DNA from: Gammaproteobacteria bacterium
GTDB lineage: Bacteria > Pseudomonadota > Gammaproteobacteria > SZUA-152
DNA length: 8,483 bases
Direction: 5' to 3'
Assembly: GCA_030613605.1 (NCBI GenBank)
Contig: JAUWLO010000085.1
Span: forward strand, 1-8,483
The position numbers and the translations under genes are program-made. The stretch's first letter is position 1; each line of letters starts with the position of its first letter. Under the pieces are notes generated by a model. That model worked only from the letters and a program-made list of their open reading frames with translations. It did not search any database and had not been told where the DNA came from. This document shows, piece by piece, positions 1 through 6,498 of this stretch.

Positions 1-600
1 CAGACCGGAAATTTCGCCGGATACATTTACATCAATCAGGCGCAGCGTTGGGCGAAGGTAATAGACAGGATCACCACTGGGCCCCGTTTGGCCCATGGGT
101 TGATGGACTGATTTGCGCAAATCAAAATCGATAGTGAAGTCCAGAATCTCGCCATCAGCCACATCAAACGAGCTGACTAGCTTAAGTCCGGTTTGTGCAC
201 CGCTGGGGATATTCAGCTCATAATCAGCACCATCGATGCGGATATAAGAATCCATGACGCCATCAGCTACGGCATTTACCTTCAGGCGAATCCAGGAATA
301 GTGCCCCACATCAAGCTCCAGACGCTCTAAAAGCGACTCACGCAATCCATCTTGCAGCGCCAGTAAATCGATGGTTTTGGGAGAGGCATAGTCGACATCA
401 ATCCTCCCACCATCACCCTGTATTGTGACTCCGGTAAATTCCACGACAACCTGCTGTGCACCATCTACAGGGGCATCGGTAATCGAGAGCGCAAGAGTGC
501 CGGTACCATTGCCAGTCTCACCACCACAGGCCACCAGCCACAGCGCCGACATCAATAACAAACCAATTCGCGATTTCTTGTTAACACTTGATACAGCCAT
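1..600 (-). CDS. DUF4382-type lipoprotein, N-terminal part (cut by window edge)
   Basis: Reading the minus strand from an ATG at 600-598 gives an open frame of 200 residues that runs off the left edge without a stop. The protein begins MAVSSVNKKSRIGLLLMSAL, a basic n-region and hydrophobic core, followed by a lipobox LVAC with Cys25 as the predicted lipidated residue. The residue after the Cys is Gly, which by the E. coli sorting rule favours the outer membrane. After a short Gly-rich linker comes GTLALSITDAPVDGAQQV and then VEFTGVTIQ, the characteristic opening of DUF4382 domains, which are predicted secreted beta-rich domains of unknown function. The start is supported by GGAG six bases upstream of the ATG. 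It is co-oriented with rsmI but separated from it by 186 bases and has its own -10-like box, so it is probably transcribed independently. The lipoprotein call is firm; the family is recognised from motif memory; function is unknown. Confidence 0.8.
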   Translation of the reverse strand, partial: MAVSSVNKKSRIGLLLMSALWLVACGGETGNGTGTLALSITDAPVDGAQQVVVEFTGVTIQGDGGRIDVDYASPKTIDLLALQDGLRESLLERLELDVGHYSWIRLKVNAVADGVMDSYIRIDGADYELNIPSGAQTGLKLVSSFDVADGEILDFTIDFDLRKSVHQPMGQTGPSGDPVYYLRPTLRLIDVNVSGEISGL

Positions 601-641
601 TCCATTCTCCACTATCGAAACAGAGTTTAATTTCTGCCTAA

Positions 642-670
642 ATTATAACCAATCGTACAAGTGGGATGAA
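642..670 (-). promoter_or_regulatory. Candidate sigma70 promoter of the DUF4382 lipoprotein gene
   Basis: On the minus strand a perfect TATAAT (positions 647-642) lies about 40 bases upstream of the ATG at 600. A 17-base spacer places TTCATC (670-665) in the -35 position, which matches TTGACA at only three of six bases. No extended -10 TG is present. The predicted 5' leader is about 35 bases and contains the GGAG ribosome binding site. The -10 is convincing and the -35 is weak. Confidence 0.4.
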
Positions 671-786
671 TGCTTATCTCTGTAATTGCAGTCCTTATCA
701 GAATAAAGAATATAAGAAGAGGCTGCAGAATACTCCATTAAACCATTTAAAAATTGTGCCTTTGTAAGACAACCTCTTTGGGTCAC

Positions 787-1680
787 CTAATTCGACTCGC
801 TCAATGTCAGCCCGAACTGGTACAACGGCTTTTTCCGAATACCCGTAATTTTCGCTGCCAGCGCACTGGCCTGACTGAGGGACAACTCTTCCAGTAATAT
901 CTTGAGAATACGTTGAGCCTCTTGCTCATTTGAATGGTTTGCCTCGGCTTCCAGTCCCTTTACCAGCAACACCATTTCTCCCTTTTGCTGGTCTGGATCA
1001 TTCTTTACCCAATCCAGCAAATTGCCAACAGCATCGCCTTTAATGGTCTCAAAAGTTTTGGTGAGTTCACGGGCCAGGACTACGTGTCGATCTGCCCCAA
1101 ACACCTCGACCATGTCCGTCAACGTGTCCAGTATGCGGTGTGGTGCTTCGTAAAAAATAAGGGTGCGAGATTCCGCAGCCATAACTTCCAGTCGCTTTTT
1201 TCGTGCCGTGCCTTTGGATGGCAAAAAACCCTCGAATACAAACCGATCCGATGGCAGGCCCGCCGCGGATAACGCTGCCAACATAGCGCTGGCGCCAGGT
1301 ATTGGCACCACTCTGAAACCCTGCTCGTGAGCAAGGCGCACCAGATGAAACCCTGGATCACTAATCAGTGGAGTGCCTGCATCAGAGATAAGGGCCACAC
1401 TTTTTCCCTGCGCCAGTCGCTGCACCACATCCGGGGCTCGATCACGTTCATTATGGTCATGCAACGCCAGTATTTTGCTGGTGATTTGGTACTGCTGTAA
1501 CAGGCGCCCGCTATGACGGGTATCTTCTGCAGCAATAATATCCACAGCCGCCAGCACCTCCAACGCACGCTGACTGACATCGGCCAGGTTGCCAATAGGG
1601 GTTGCTACAACGTACAGGACTCCCTTATCAACCGACGCTTTGCCTTGTTTTTCAATTTCTGTAGCGTTGTTGTTTGACAC
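787..1680 (-). CDS. rsmI: 16S rRNA (cytidine(1402)-2'-O)-methyltransferase RsmI
   Basis: A 297-residue protein matching RsmI (E. coli YraL, 286 residues). It uses S-adenosylmethionine to 2'-O-methylate C1402 of 16S rRNA in the ribosomal decoding centre, and acts in the cytoplasm. It belongs to the tetrapyrrole methylase (SpoU-unrelated) fold. Visible family motifs in order are ATPIGNLAD (26-34), AEDTRHSG (51-58), SDAGTPLISDPG (99-110), PIPGASA (127-133), the block AAGLPSDRFVFEGFLP (139-154), FYEAPHR (176-182) and ARELTKT (203-209), with a C-terminal GEMVLLV strand at 234-240. The start codon is GTG at 1680-1678, chosen because GAGGT lies six bases upstream and the conserved core begins near residue 21. 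The gene is divergent from lpoA, as in E. coli. The stop is TAG at 789-787. Nothing appears missing. Confidence 0.96.
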   Translation of the reverse strand: MSNNNATEIEKQGKASVDKGVLYVVATPIGNLADVSQRALEVLAAVDIIAAEDTRHSGRLLQQYQITSKILALHDHNERDRAPDVVQRLAQGKSVALISDAGTPLISDPGFHLVRLAHEQGFRVVPIPGASAMLAALSAAGLPSDRFVFEGFLPSKGTARKKRLEVMAAESRTLIFYEAPHRILDTLTDMVEVFGADRHVVLARELTKTFETIKGDAVGNLLDWVKNDPDQQKGEMVLLVKGLEAEANHSNEQEAQRILKILLEELSLSQASALAAKITGIRKKPLYQFGLTLSESN

Positions 1681-1702
1681 TTCGGTACCTCATCCACATA
1701 CT
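1674..1702 (+). promoter_or_regulatory. Candidate sigma70 promoter of lpoA, overlapping the rsmI start codon
   Basis: A perfect -35 hexamer TTGACA (1674-1679), a 17-base spacer and CATACT (1697-1702, four of six matches to TATAAT) face lpoA. The -35 overlaps the rsmI GTG start codon, read on the other strand at 1678-1680. The predicted transcription start falls around 1708-1712, so the lpoA leader would be zero to about five bases. The geometry is seen in the sequence; promoter activity is inferred. Transcription could also begin further upstream inside rsmI. Confidence 0.5.
1687..1691 (-). promoter_or_regulatory. Ribosome binding site deciding the rsmI GTG start
   Basis: The minus strand reads GAGGT six bases before the GTG codon at 1680-1678. 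No ATG in the same frame has comparable support, so this Shine-Dalgarno match decides the start. It lies within the 31-base gap shared with lpoA and inside the spacer of the candidate lpoA promoter. Confidence 0.65.
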
Positions 1703-1711
1703 TTCCAGTTC

Positions 1712-3670
1712 ATGTTAAATCTATCACAAAGCTTTCTGCAGCTCAGGCCTTCTCTGTTCAGACCATACCACCGGCTGCGCCGTCTGATATCCATCAGTCT
1801 GCTCACTGCCCTGCTCGCCAGTTGCGCCACCGGTCCCCGTGCACCGGTTGAAGATATTGACCTGGAACCGGAGGATCGTCTCAGCAAGCTTGAGCAAGCG
1901 GTAAATGACGGGCAATTCCTGGACGCGGCGCTGGCCTATTCCAAGCTGGCTTCAACAAGCCAGCAACCTGAGAAGAACCATTACTCTCTGCGCGCGGCTG
2001 AATTACTGATGGATGGTAACTATGTACCCCAGTCACTCCAGTTAATGAGTGAGATCGATGGTTCCACCTCAAGCCAGGATATCCAGCTACGTTTATCCCT
2101 GCTGGCCGCAAGAATAGGCGTGGCTCGCCAACGGCCTGAAGACGCCTTGAAGAAACTGGAAACCATCAGTTCTTCGCTGGAGGAACAAACAGTCGGTTTA
2201 CAAACCACCTTCCACACGCTCCGCGCCAATATCTATATTTTACAAAATCAGCCTCTTGGTGCAGCTCGTGAAAGGGTAAAACTTGAACCTTTATTGACCG
2301 ATCCCGAAAAGATTCAGACCAATCAGGAAGCCATCCTTTTTGCATTACAATCACTTCCCCCGGAAACACTTCGGAGAACTCAGGCAGTCGTAACACCCGA
2401 TATTTTTACCGGCTGGATGGAGCTGGCCAGTATTGGTCAAAGTGGCATCGCCAGCCGAGATGGCGTTGACCTGGACAACTGGCGTAAACGTTACCCCCAG
2501 CATCCAGCCCTGGACGTCATTATTGAGTCAGTAATATCCGCCCGTCCCCTCGCGCTATCCTTACCAACACAAATCGCTCTAATACTGCCCTTGAATAATC
2601 GATTTGCCAAAGCAGCAAGCGCCATCCGGGATGGTTTCCTGGCCGCCTATTATGCACAACCCGCCAATACAGAAGGTCCCAGTGTCATCGTGCCCAGCAT
2701 CAGAGTTTACGACGAAGGTGATAGTCCGGAAGATATTGATTTTGCCTACGCACAGGCTGTTAATGATGGTGCTGAATTCGTGATTGGCCCTCTCAACAAA
2801 GTGGCGGTCAATCAGCTTGCCAGCAAGGATGAACTACCAGTACCGGTACTGGCACTGAACTTCAGCGAACAACCAGCAGATGAAGAACAAGAACGTTTAC
2901 CCGCTAATCTTTTCCAGATGAGCCTGTCACCGGAACAGGAAGCCAGACAGGTAGCAGAGCATGCCTGGCTCGACGGGCACAGCCGGGCCGCCATTATTAC
3001 ACCGAACACGTCCTGGGGTGCACGAGTGGCCAAAGCATTCACTGAGCGTTGGCTACAGTTCGATGGCCAGGTGGTTGAAAAACAAACCTACGACCCCAAA
3101 AAAAGCGACTATTCATTACCCATTCGTCGTTTACTGAACGTGGATGACAGTGAAAATCGCAAACGAAATTTACGGCGTACGCTTGGACAAAAAGTTGAAT
3201 TCATTCCACGCCGCCGACAGGACATAGACTTTATTTTTATGGCTGCATCATCACGGCAGGCACGACTGATCAAACCGCAATTGCGTTTTCATCATGCACC
3301 AAAAATCCCGGTGTATGCGACTTCACACAGTTATGGCGGCACCGTGAATAAGGAAATGGATCGTGATATGGATGGTGTGCTGTTTTCAGATATGCCATGG
3401 ACTCTCGCTACCCACGATACTGATAACAACCTGAAATACAGCCTGCGTAAACACTGGCCGGAACGGATAAAACGTTATTCACGCCTGTATGCCCTGGGCG
3501 TTGATGCTTACCATGTCATTAGTCAACTCAATACACTGCGAAGAAACCGGGCAAATTATTTCAAAGGTGAAACAGGTGACTTATCCCTGGATACAAGCAA
3601 TCGACTCCAACGACGTTTGATGTGGGCCAGATTTGAACGCGGAGTTCCTCAGGTACTTAATGAATTTTAA
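1712..3670 (+). CDS. lpoA: Penicillin-binding protein activator LpoA (LppC family lipoprotein)
   Basis: A 652-residue lipoprotein (E. coli LpoA has 678). LpoA is anchored in the outer membrane, spans the periplasm and stimulates the transpeptidase activity of PBP1a. The ATG at 1712 gives a basic n-region with RLRR (21-24), a hydrophobic core and the lipobox LLASC with Cys38; the next residue is Ala, compatible with outer-membrane sorting. Residues about 45-270 are helical, TPR-like. Residues about 285-650 form the periplasmic-binding-protein-like domain, beginning IALILPLNNRF (288-298) and including VIGPLNKVAVNQLA (357-370), SLSPEQEARQVAEHAW (404-419), DIDFIFMAASSRQARLIKPQ (504-523), VYATSHSYGG (534-543) and LMWARFERG (636-644), all family hallmarks. 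The frame is open upstream to a TTG at 1589, but that would put 41 residues before the signal peptide and overlap rsmI. No Shine-Dalgarno precedes 1712. It is followed by yraN after 35 bases. Confidence 0.94.
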   Translation: MLNLSQSFLQLRPSLFRPYHRLRRLISISLLTALLASCATGPRAPVEDIDLEPEDRLSKLEQAVNDGQFLDAALAYSKLASTSQQPEKNHYSLRAAELLMDGNYVPQSLQLMSEIDGSTSSQDIQLRLSLLAARIGVARQRPEDALKKLETISSSLEEQTVGLQTTFHTLRANIYILQNQPLGAARERVKLEPLLTDPEKIQTNQEAILFALQSLPPETLRRTQAVVTPDIFTGWMELASIGQSGIASRDGVDLDNWRKRYPQHPALDVIIESVISARPLALSLPTQIALILPLNNRFAKAASAIRDGFLAAYYAQPANTEGPSVIVPSIRVYDEGDSPEDIDFAYAQAVNDGAEFVIGPLNKVAVNQLASKDELPVPVLALNFSEQPADEEQERLPANLFQMSLSPEQEARQVAEHAWLDGHSRAAIITPNTSWGARVAKAFTERWLQFDGQVVEKQTYDPKKSDYSLPIRRLLNVDDSENRKRNLRRTLGQKVEFIPRRRQDIDFIFMAASSRQARLIKPQLRFHHAPKIPVYATSHSYGGTVNKEMDRDMDGVLFSDMPWTLATHDTDNNLKYSLRKHWPERIKRYSRLYALGVDAYHVISQLNTLRRNRANYFKGETGDLSLDTSNRLQRRLMWARFERGVPQVLNEF

Positions 3671-3705
3671 TCGTATTCTTAGTTGCGTCATTGGGTTAAA
3701 AATCA

Positions 3706-4074
3706 ATGCCAACAGATAACTCTAAACAAACCGGTCAACAAGCAGAAGATTCCGCATGCCACTATCTGGAATTGCAGGGCCTGTCACTTATTGAACGCAA
3801 TTATTGTTGTGCACGTGGCGAAATAGACCTGATCATGAAGGACAATAGCACTACCGTATTCGTTGAAGTACGCTTCCGCCGCGATGAACGTTTCGGCAGT
3901 GGCGCGGAAAGTGTTGATTCTCGTAAACAAAAAAAATTACTCTCAACTGCTGCCCATTATCTGCAAAAAAATCCAAAAACGGCCAAAGGTGCCTGCCGAT
4001 TTGATGTAATTTCACTCACGGTAAATAATGGCGAACAACAACTAAACTGGATACCCGACGCTTTTCAAGCCTAG
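3706..4074 (+). CDS. yraN: UPF0102 family protein YraN (nuclease-like fold)
   Basis: A 122-residue protein, close to the E. coli YraN length (131). The family has a restriction-endonuclease-like fold and no firmly established cellular role. Visible landmarks are GQQAEDSACHYL (10-21), the strand RGEIDLIMKD (37-46) with the acidic residues Glu39 and Asp41, VFVEVRFR (51-58) with Glu54, which resembles the E-x-K/R metal-site motif of this fold, and CRFDVISL (97-104). These are the expected family positions. The ATG at 3706 is chosen because the G-x-x-AE motif begins ten residues later; only a weak GGG lies upstream at a long spacing. The gap to lpoA is 35 bases and the same neighbour order occurs in E. 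coli and pseudomonads, so co-transcription with lpoA is likely. The stop is TAG at 4072-4074. Confidence 0.93.
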   Translation: MPTDNSKQTGQQAEDSACHYLELQGLSLIERNYCCARGEIDLIMKDNSTTVFVEVRFRRDERFGSGAESVDSRKQKKLLSTAAHYLQKNPKTAKGACRFDVISLTVNNGEQQLNWIPDAFQA

Positions 4075-4080
4075 GTAATC

Positions 4081-4110
4081 ATGGATAACAACACGACAGA
4101 GCAAAATTAA
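4081..4110 (+). CDS. Possible nine-codon ORF coupled to dolP
   Basis: ATG at 4081 opens a nine-residue frame (MDNNTTEQN) ending in TAA at 4108-4110. That TAA shares its last base with the dolP ATG (TAATG). An AGGT lying across the yraN stop codon is five bases upstream of the ATG, a better ribosome binding site than dolP itself possesses. The peptide resembles nothing I recognise. It could serve translational coupling into dolP, be a scar of a lost diaA gene, or be chance; an ORF this short has little statistical weight. Confidence 0.3.
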   Translation: MDNNTTEQN

Positions 4111-4694
4111 TGAAACGCATATCTCTATCTCTAAATTTAGTTTTAACCTGCTTCCTGCTGACACAACTGCAGGGCTGTGCTGCTCCACTGCTGGTAGCTG
4201 GCGCCGCTGGTAGTGCAACCGTTGCAAATGATAAACGTAGCACGCGCTCGATGGTTGATGACCAGGTTATCGAAACCAAAACAAAAGATAAAATTTACGC
4301 AGATGCAGAAGTCGCCAAAAAAATCCATATCAATATCACCAGCTTCAACGGCATAGTTTTGTTAACGGGTGAAACCTTATCCCGTTCATTAAGAACTCGC
4401 GTTATCAATATTGCCCGCCATATTGATAACGTTCGTCGCGTACATAACGAGATTCGTGTCACCGACCTCACTGGTTTTGGTTCACGCACCAACGATAGCT
4501 GGATTACCTCCAAGGTAAAAACACAAATGTTAACCGCCAAAGGCTTCAAGTCATCCCAGGTTAAAGTCACTACCGAAGCGGGCACCGTTTACCTCATGGG
4601 GCTGTTGACAAAAAAAGCCGGGAATCAGGCGGCAGAAATAGCTCGCCACGTGTCCGGCGTTAAACGTGTCGTTAAATTGTTTGAATACATCTAG
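4110..4694 (+). CDS. dolP: Dual BON-domain outer-membrane lipoprotein DolP
   Basis: A 194-residue protein matching DolP (YraP, 191 residues in E. coli), an outer-membrane lipoprotein that maintains envelope integrity, binds anionic phospholipid and concentrates at division sites. The signal peptide MKRISLSLNLVLTCFLLTQ ends in the lipobox LQGC with Cys23; Ala at the next position fits outer-membrane sorting. Two BON domains follow: BON1 at about 48-117, with NGIVLLTGE (80-88) and VHNEIRV (111-117), and BON2 at about 126-194, with NDSWITSKVKTQML (128-141), VKVTTEAGTVYLMGL (151-165) and VSGVKRVVKLFEYI (181-194). The ATG at 4110 gives the compact signal peptide and overlaps the stop of a mini-ORF; its own Shine-Dalgarno is poor. 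In E. coli, diaA lies between yraN and yraP; here that gene is absent and only 35 bases separate yraN from dolP. The gene is probably in the lpoA-yraN operon. Confidence 0.93.
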   Translation: MKRISLSLNLVLTCFLLTQLQGCAAPLLVAGAAGSATVANDKRSTRSMVDDQVIETKTKDKIYADAEVAKKIHINITSFNGIVLLTGETLSRSLRTRVINIARHIDNVRRVHNEIRVTDLTGFGSRTNDSWITSKVKTQMLTAKGFKSSQVKVTTEAGTVYLMGLLTKKAGNQAAEIARHVSGVKRVVKLFEYI

Positions 4695-6054
4695 CGAATT
4701 ATTCATCAGGTTGTTGGGAGCTAACAAGGTTCTAACCGACCCTGTAGATCGGCTAACCTACGGCTACGACAATAGCCGCGAACAGGCTTTACCTGACCTG
4801 GTGGTATTTCCTGACCATCATGATGATGTCGTTGCGATTCTACGGCTGTGCCACGAACATAAAATTCCCGTCACCTGTCGTGGCCGCGGCACAGGCACGA
4901 CCGGAGCCGCTGTTCCTGTCAGCGGGGGTCTGGTGCTATCAACTGAACGCATGACGCGCATTCTGGAGATGGCCCCCGGCGACCGGTTAATGGTGGTCGA
5001 ACCCGGGGTTACCAATCAGGCTGTTCAACAGGCAGCCGAGAAGTATGGATTTTTCTGGCCACCAGATCCCACCAGCAGTGCTGTATGCACAGTGGGTGGC
5101 AATCTGGCCTACAATTCAGCAGGACCAAGAGCTGTAAAATATGGCACACCTCGGGAAAATGTGCTCGGCCTGCGTGCAGTCACCGGAACCGGCGAAGAAA
5201 TCCGCACTGGCGTACGGACCACAAAAGGCGTCGTCGGTTATGACCTGACCCGTTTGCTCATTGGGTCCGAGGGAACCCTGGCGGTCATTACCGAGGCCAC
5301 CTTAAAGCTCACACCACTGCCCGAAAGCAAACGCACCATGCAGGCCATTTACACCGATATATCGTCGGCCGCAGAGGCAGTTTCACGCATTATGGCGCAA
5401 CCAGTCATACCCTGCGCCCTGGAATTTATTGATGGCCTTGCCATTGAAATGGTACGGGAATATTCGTCTGCAGACCTGCCGCAAAATGCCGGCGCCATGC
5501 TGATGATTGAAGTCGATGGCCCGGAATCCGCCATGTCTCAATCCGTGTCCGCCATTAGCGAAGCAGCAAAGACTGAAGGTCTACTGAACCTGAACACGGC
5601 CAGGGATGATGAGGAAATCCGCGCCTTATGGGCTACTCGCAAGGCGCTTTCCCCGGCCCTGCGCAATGTAGCGCCTAAAAAAATCAATGAGGATATTGTC
5701 GTTCCAGTATCGCAAATACCAGCCCTGATAACTGGCCTGGATAACCTTAGCAAACAACATGACATTACCATCGTCAATTTTGGCCATGCCGGCAATGGCA
5801 ATATCCACGTGAATTTACTAATAAATCCCGATGACCCCAGGCAACTGACCCGTTCCTTATCCTGCCTGGACGATGTTTTTTCACTGGTCATCTCTCTGGG
5901 GGGCACCCTGTCAGGCGAGCATGGTATAGGCCTGGTGAAACGTGATTTTGTATCCCGTGAGATAGATGCCACTAGCCTGCGCCTGATGCAACAAATCAAG
6001 GCCATTTTTGACCCCCTGAATATACTCAACCCTGGTAAAACATTACCGCAGTGA
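4666..6054 (+). CDS. GlcD-family FAD-linked 2-hydroxy-acid dehydrogenase
   Basis: A 462-residue protein of the VAO/PCMH flavoprotein family (COG0277), which includes the GlcD subunit of glycolate oxidase, cytochrome-type D-lactate dehydrogenases and D-2-hydroxyglutarate dehydrogenase. Members oxidise a 2-hydroxy acid to the 2-oxo acid with FAD. The PCMH FAD-binding domain (about 42-219) shows RGRGTGTTG (72-80), PPDPTSSAVCTVGGNLAYN (132-150), NSAGPRAVKYGT (150-161) and IGSEGTLAVITEATLKL (199-215). The C-terminal domain (about 220-458) shows FGHAGNGNIH (372-381), SGEHGIG (416-422) and FDPLNILNPGK (448-458). His374, His381 and Glu418 correspond to the metal-site pattern known from D2HGDH. Length is that of a complete single-subunit enzyme. 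The GTG at 4666 overlaps dolP by 29 bases; TTG codons at 4681, 4711 and 4714 are alternatives, and none has a good Shine-Dalgarno. Substrate cannot be decided from sequence. No glcE or glcF partner lies downstream. Confidence 0.88.
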   Translation: MSLNCLNTSSELFIRLLGANKVLTDPVDRLTYGYDNSREQALPDLVVFPDHHDDVVAILRLCHEHKIPVTCRGRGTGTTGAAVPVSGGLVLSTERMTRILEMAPGDRLMVVEPGVTNQAVQQAAEKYGFFWPPDPTSSAVCTVGGNLAYNSAGPRAVKYGTPRENVLGLRAVTGTGEEIRTGVRTTKGVVGYDLTRLLIGSEGTLAVITEATLKLTPLPESKRTMQAIYTDISSAAEAVSRIMAQPVIPCALEFIDGLAIEMVREYSSADLPQNAGAMLMIEVDGPESAMSQSVSAISEAAKTEGLLNLNTARDDEEIRALWATRKALSPALRNVAPKKINEDIVVPVSQIPALITGLDNLSKQHDITIVNFGHAGNGNIHVNLLINPDDPRQLTRSLSCLDDVFSLVISLGGTLSGEHGIGLVKRDFVSREIDATSLRLMQQIKAIFDPLNILNPGKTLPQ

Positions 6055-6109
6055 TTTAGGTAATAATCACGCTAGCAATTACTATAAAAACAAGGCCCAT
6101 CAATGGCTT

Positions 6110-6147
6110 AACTGGTTGCAAAACCTAAAGTTTTCCTGTTTTTGTCC
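6110..6147 (+). terminator. Weak candidate terminator after the dehydrogenase gene
   Basis: AACTGGTT (6110-6117) can pair with AACC (6122-6125) and AGTT (6129-6132) around a GCAA tetraloop (6118-6121), with a three-base TAA bulge (6126-6128). The right arm runs into a T-rich tract TTTTCCTGTTTTTG. The stem has only three G:C pairs and the bulge weakens it, so it may be inefficient. Its place, after a stop codon and before a -10 box, fits a unit boundary. Confidence 0.3.
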
Positions 6148-6149
6148 GC

Positions 6150-6155
6150 TATAAT
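6150..6155 (+). promoter_or_regulatory. Candidate -10 box upstream of the DUF2892 gene
   Basis: A perfect TATAAT lies 74 bases before the ATG at 6230. No good -35 hexamer is found at 16-18 bases upstream (AAAGTT at 6127-6132 is the 17-base option) and there is no extended -10, so an activator or a different start site may be needed. It fits an independent unit covering the DUF2892 and GGDEF-EAL genes. Confidence 0.35.
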
Positions 6156-6216
6156 CCTGAGGGGTAGCTGTATTTCCAACAGGCTTTATAACCACAATAA
6201 CCATCCATCAAAATGG

Positions 6217-6222
6217 AAGGAG
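6217..6222 (+). promoter_or_regulatory. Strong ribosome binding site for the DUF2892 gene
   Basis: AAGGAG lies seven bases upstream of the ATG at 6230 and is the best Shine-Dalgarno match in the window. It fixes the start of the small membrane protein and excludes the overlapping frame that begins at 6142. Confidence 0.75.
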
Positions 6223-6229
6223 AAGTTCC

Positions 6230-6451
6230 ATGGCATTAAAACGAAATCTTCACAACATCGACATTGTTGTGCGCATCGTAATCGGCGTAGCGCTTGTTTA
6301 TGTGGGTTTTATCGATACCAGCTACATCGCAAATAGCACCATTAGAATTTTATTGGGAGCCTTCGGTGCTATCAACCTGGTCGCTGCACTTATGCGCTCC
6401 TGTCCAATATATGCGCTTGCAGGCATCAGCACTTTCCGTGAAAAATCCTGA
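6230..6451 (+). CDS. Small DUF2892 (YgaP-like transmembrane domain) inner-membrane protein
   Basis: A 73-residue protein with an N-terminal basic stretch (MALKRNLHNID), a transmembrane segment at about 12-29 (VVRIVIGVALVYVGF) and a second at about 37-56 (STIRILLGAFGAINLVAAL), then the signature SCPIYALAGIST (57-68). This layout, a helix hairpin followed by a C-P-x-Y-x-x-x-G-I-x-T motif, is typical of stand-alone DUF2892 proteins, related to the membrane part of the E. coli rhodanese YgaP. No rhodanese domain is present here. Function of the stand-alone form is not established; links to sulfur metabolism rest on the fused relatives only. The single Cys58 belongs to the family motif. The start is firmly set by AAGGAG. 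The GGDEF-EAL gene begins 47 bases downstream on the same strand with no clear terminator between, so the two may be co-transcribed. Confidence 0.85.
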   Translation: MALKRNLHNIDIVVRIVIGVALVYVGFIDTSYIANSTIRILLGAFGAINLVAALMRSCPIYALAGISTFREKS

Positions 6452-6498
6452 AGCCGGCTCCTAAAGCCAGCAATAAAAGCTGACAACCAAAAAAGACT

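Noticed and set aside
425..685. 86-residue plus-strand ORF
   Set aside because: It lies mostly opposite the minus-strand lipoprotein gene, is low-complexity Ser/Thr/Pro-rich, and lacks a ribosome binding site; the minus-strand frame has a signal peptide, lipobox and domain match.
749..772. Possible terminator after rsmI on the minus strand
   Set aside because: TTGT/ACAA gives only four pairs before mismatches, although a run of five T follows; too weak to call.
1589..1711. 41-residue N-terminal extension of LpoA from a TTG codon
   Set aside because: It would overlap rsmI on the opposite strand and place a non-signal sequence in front of a lipoprotein signal peptide; ATG 1712 gives a proper N-terminus.
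4031..4069. Possible sigmaE promoter for dolP (GAACAA then TCAAG)
   Set aside because: E. coli yraP is sigmaE-controlled, so I looked for one, but the spacing between the two elements is about 26 bases rather than about 16 and the -35 match is poor.
5538..6029. 163-residue minus-strand ORF inside the dehydrogenase gene
   Set aside because: It is antisense to a clearly coding frame with family motifs, and its Arg/Ser-rich composition is that of a shadow frame.
6452..6498. AGCCGGCT palindrome and small hairpins between the DUF2892 and GGDEF-EAL genes
   Set aside because: The eight-base palindrome and four-pair stems are short and have no following T-tract; no terminator or operator can be supported.
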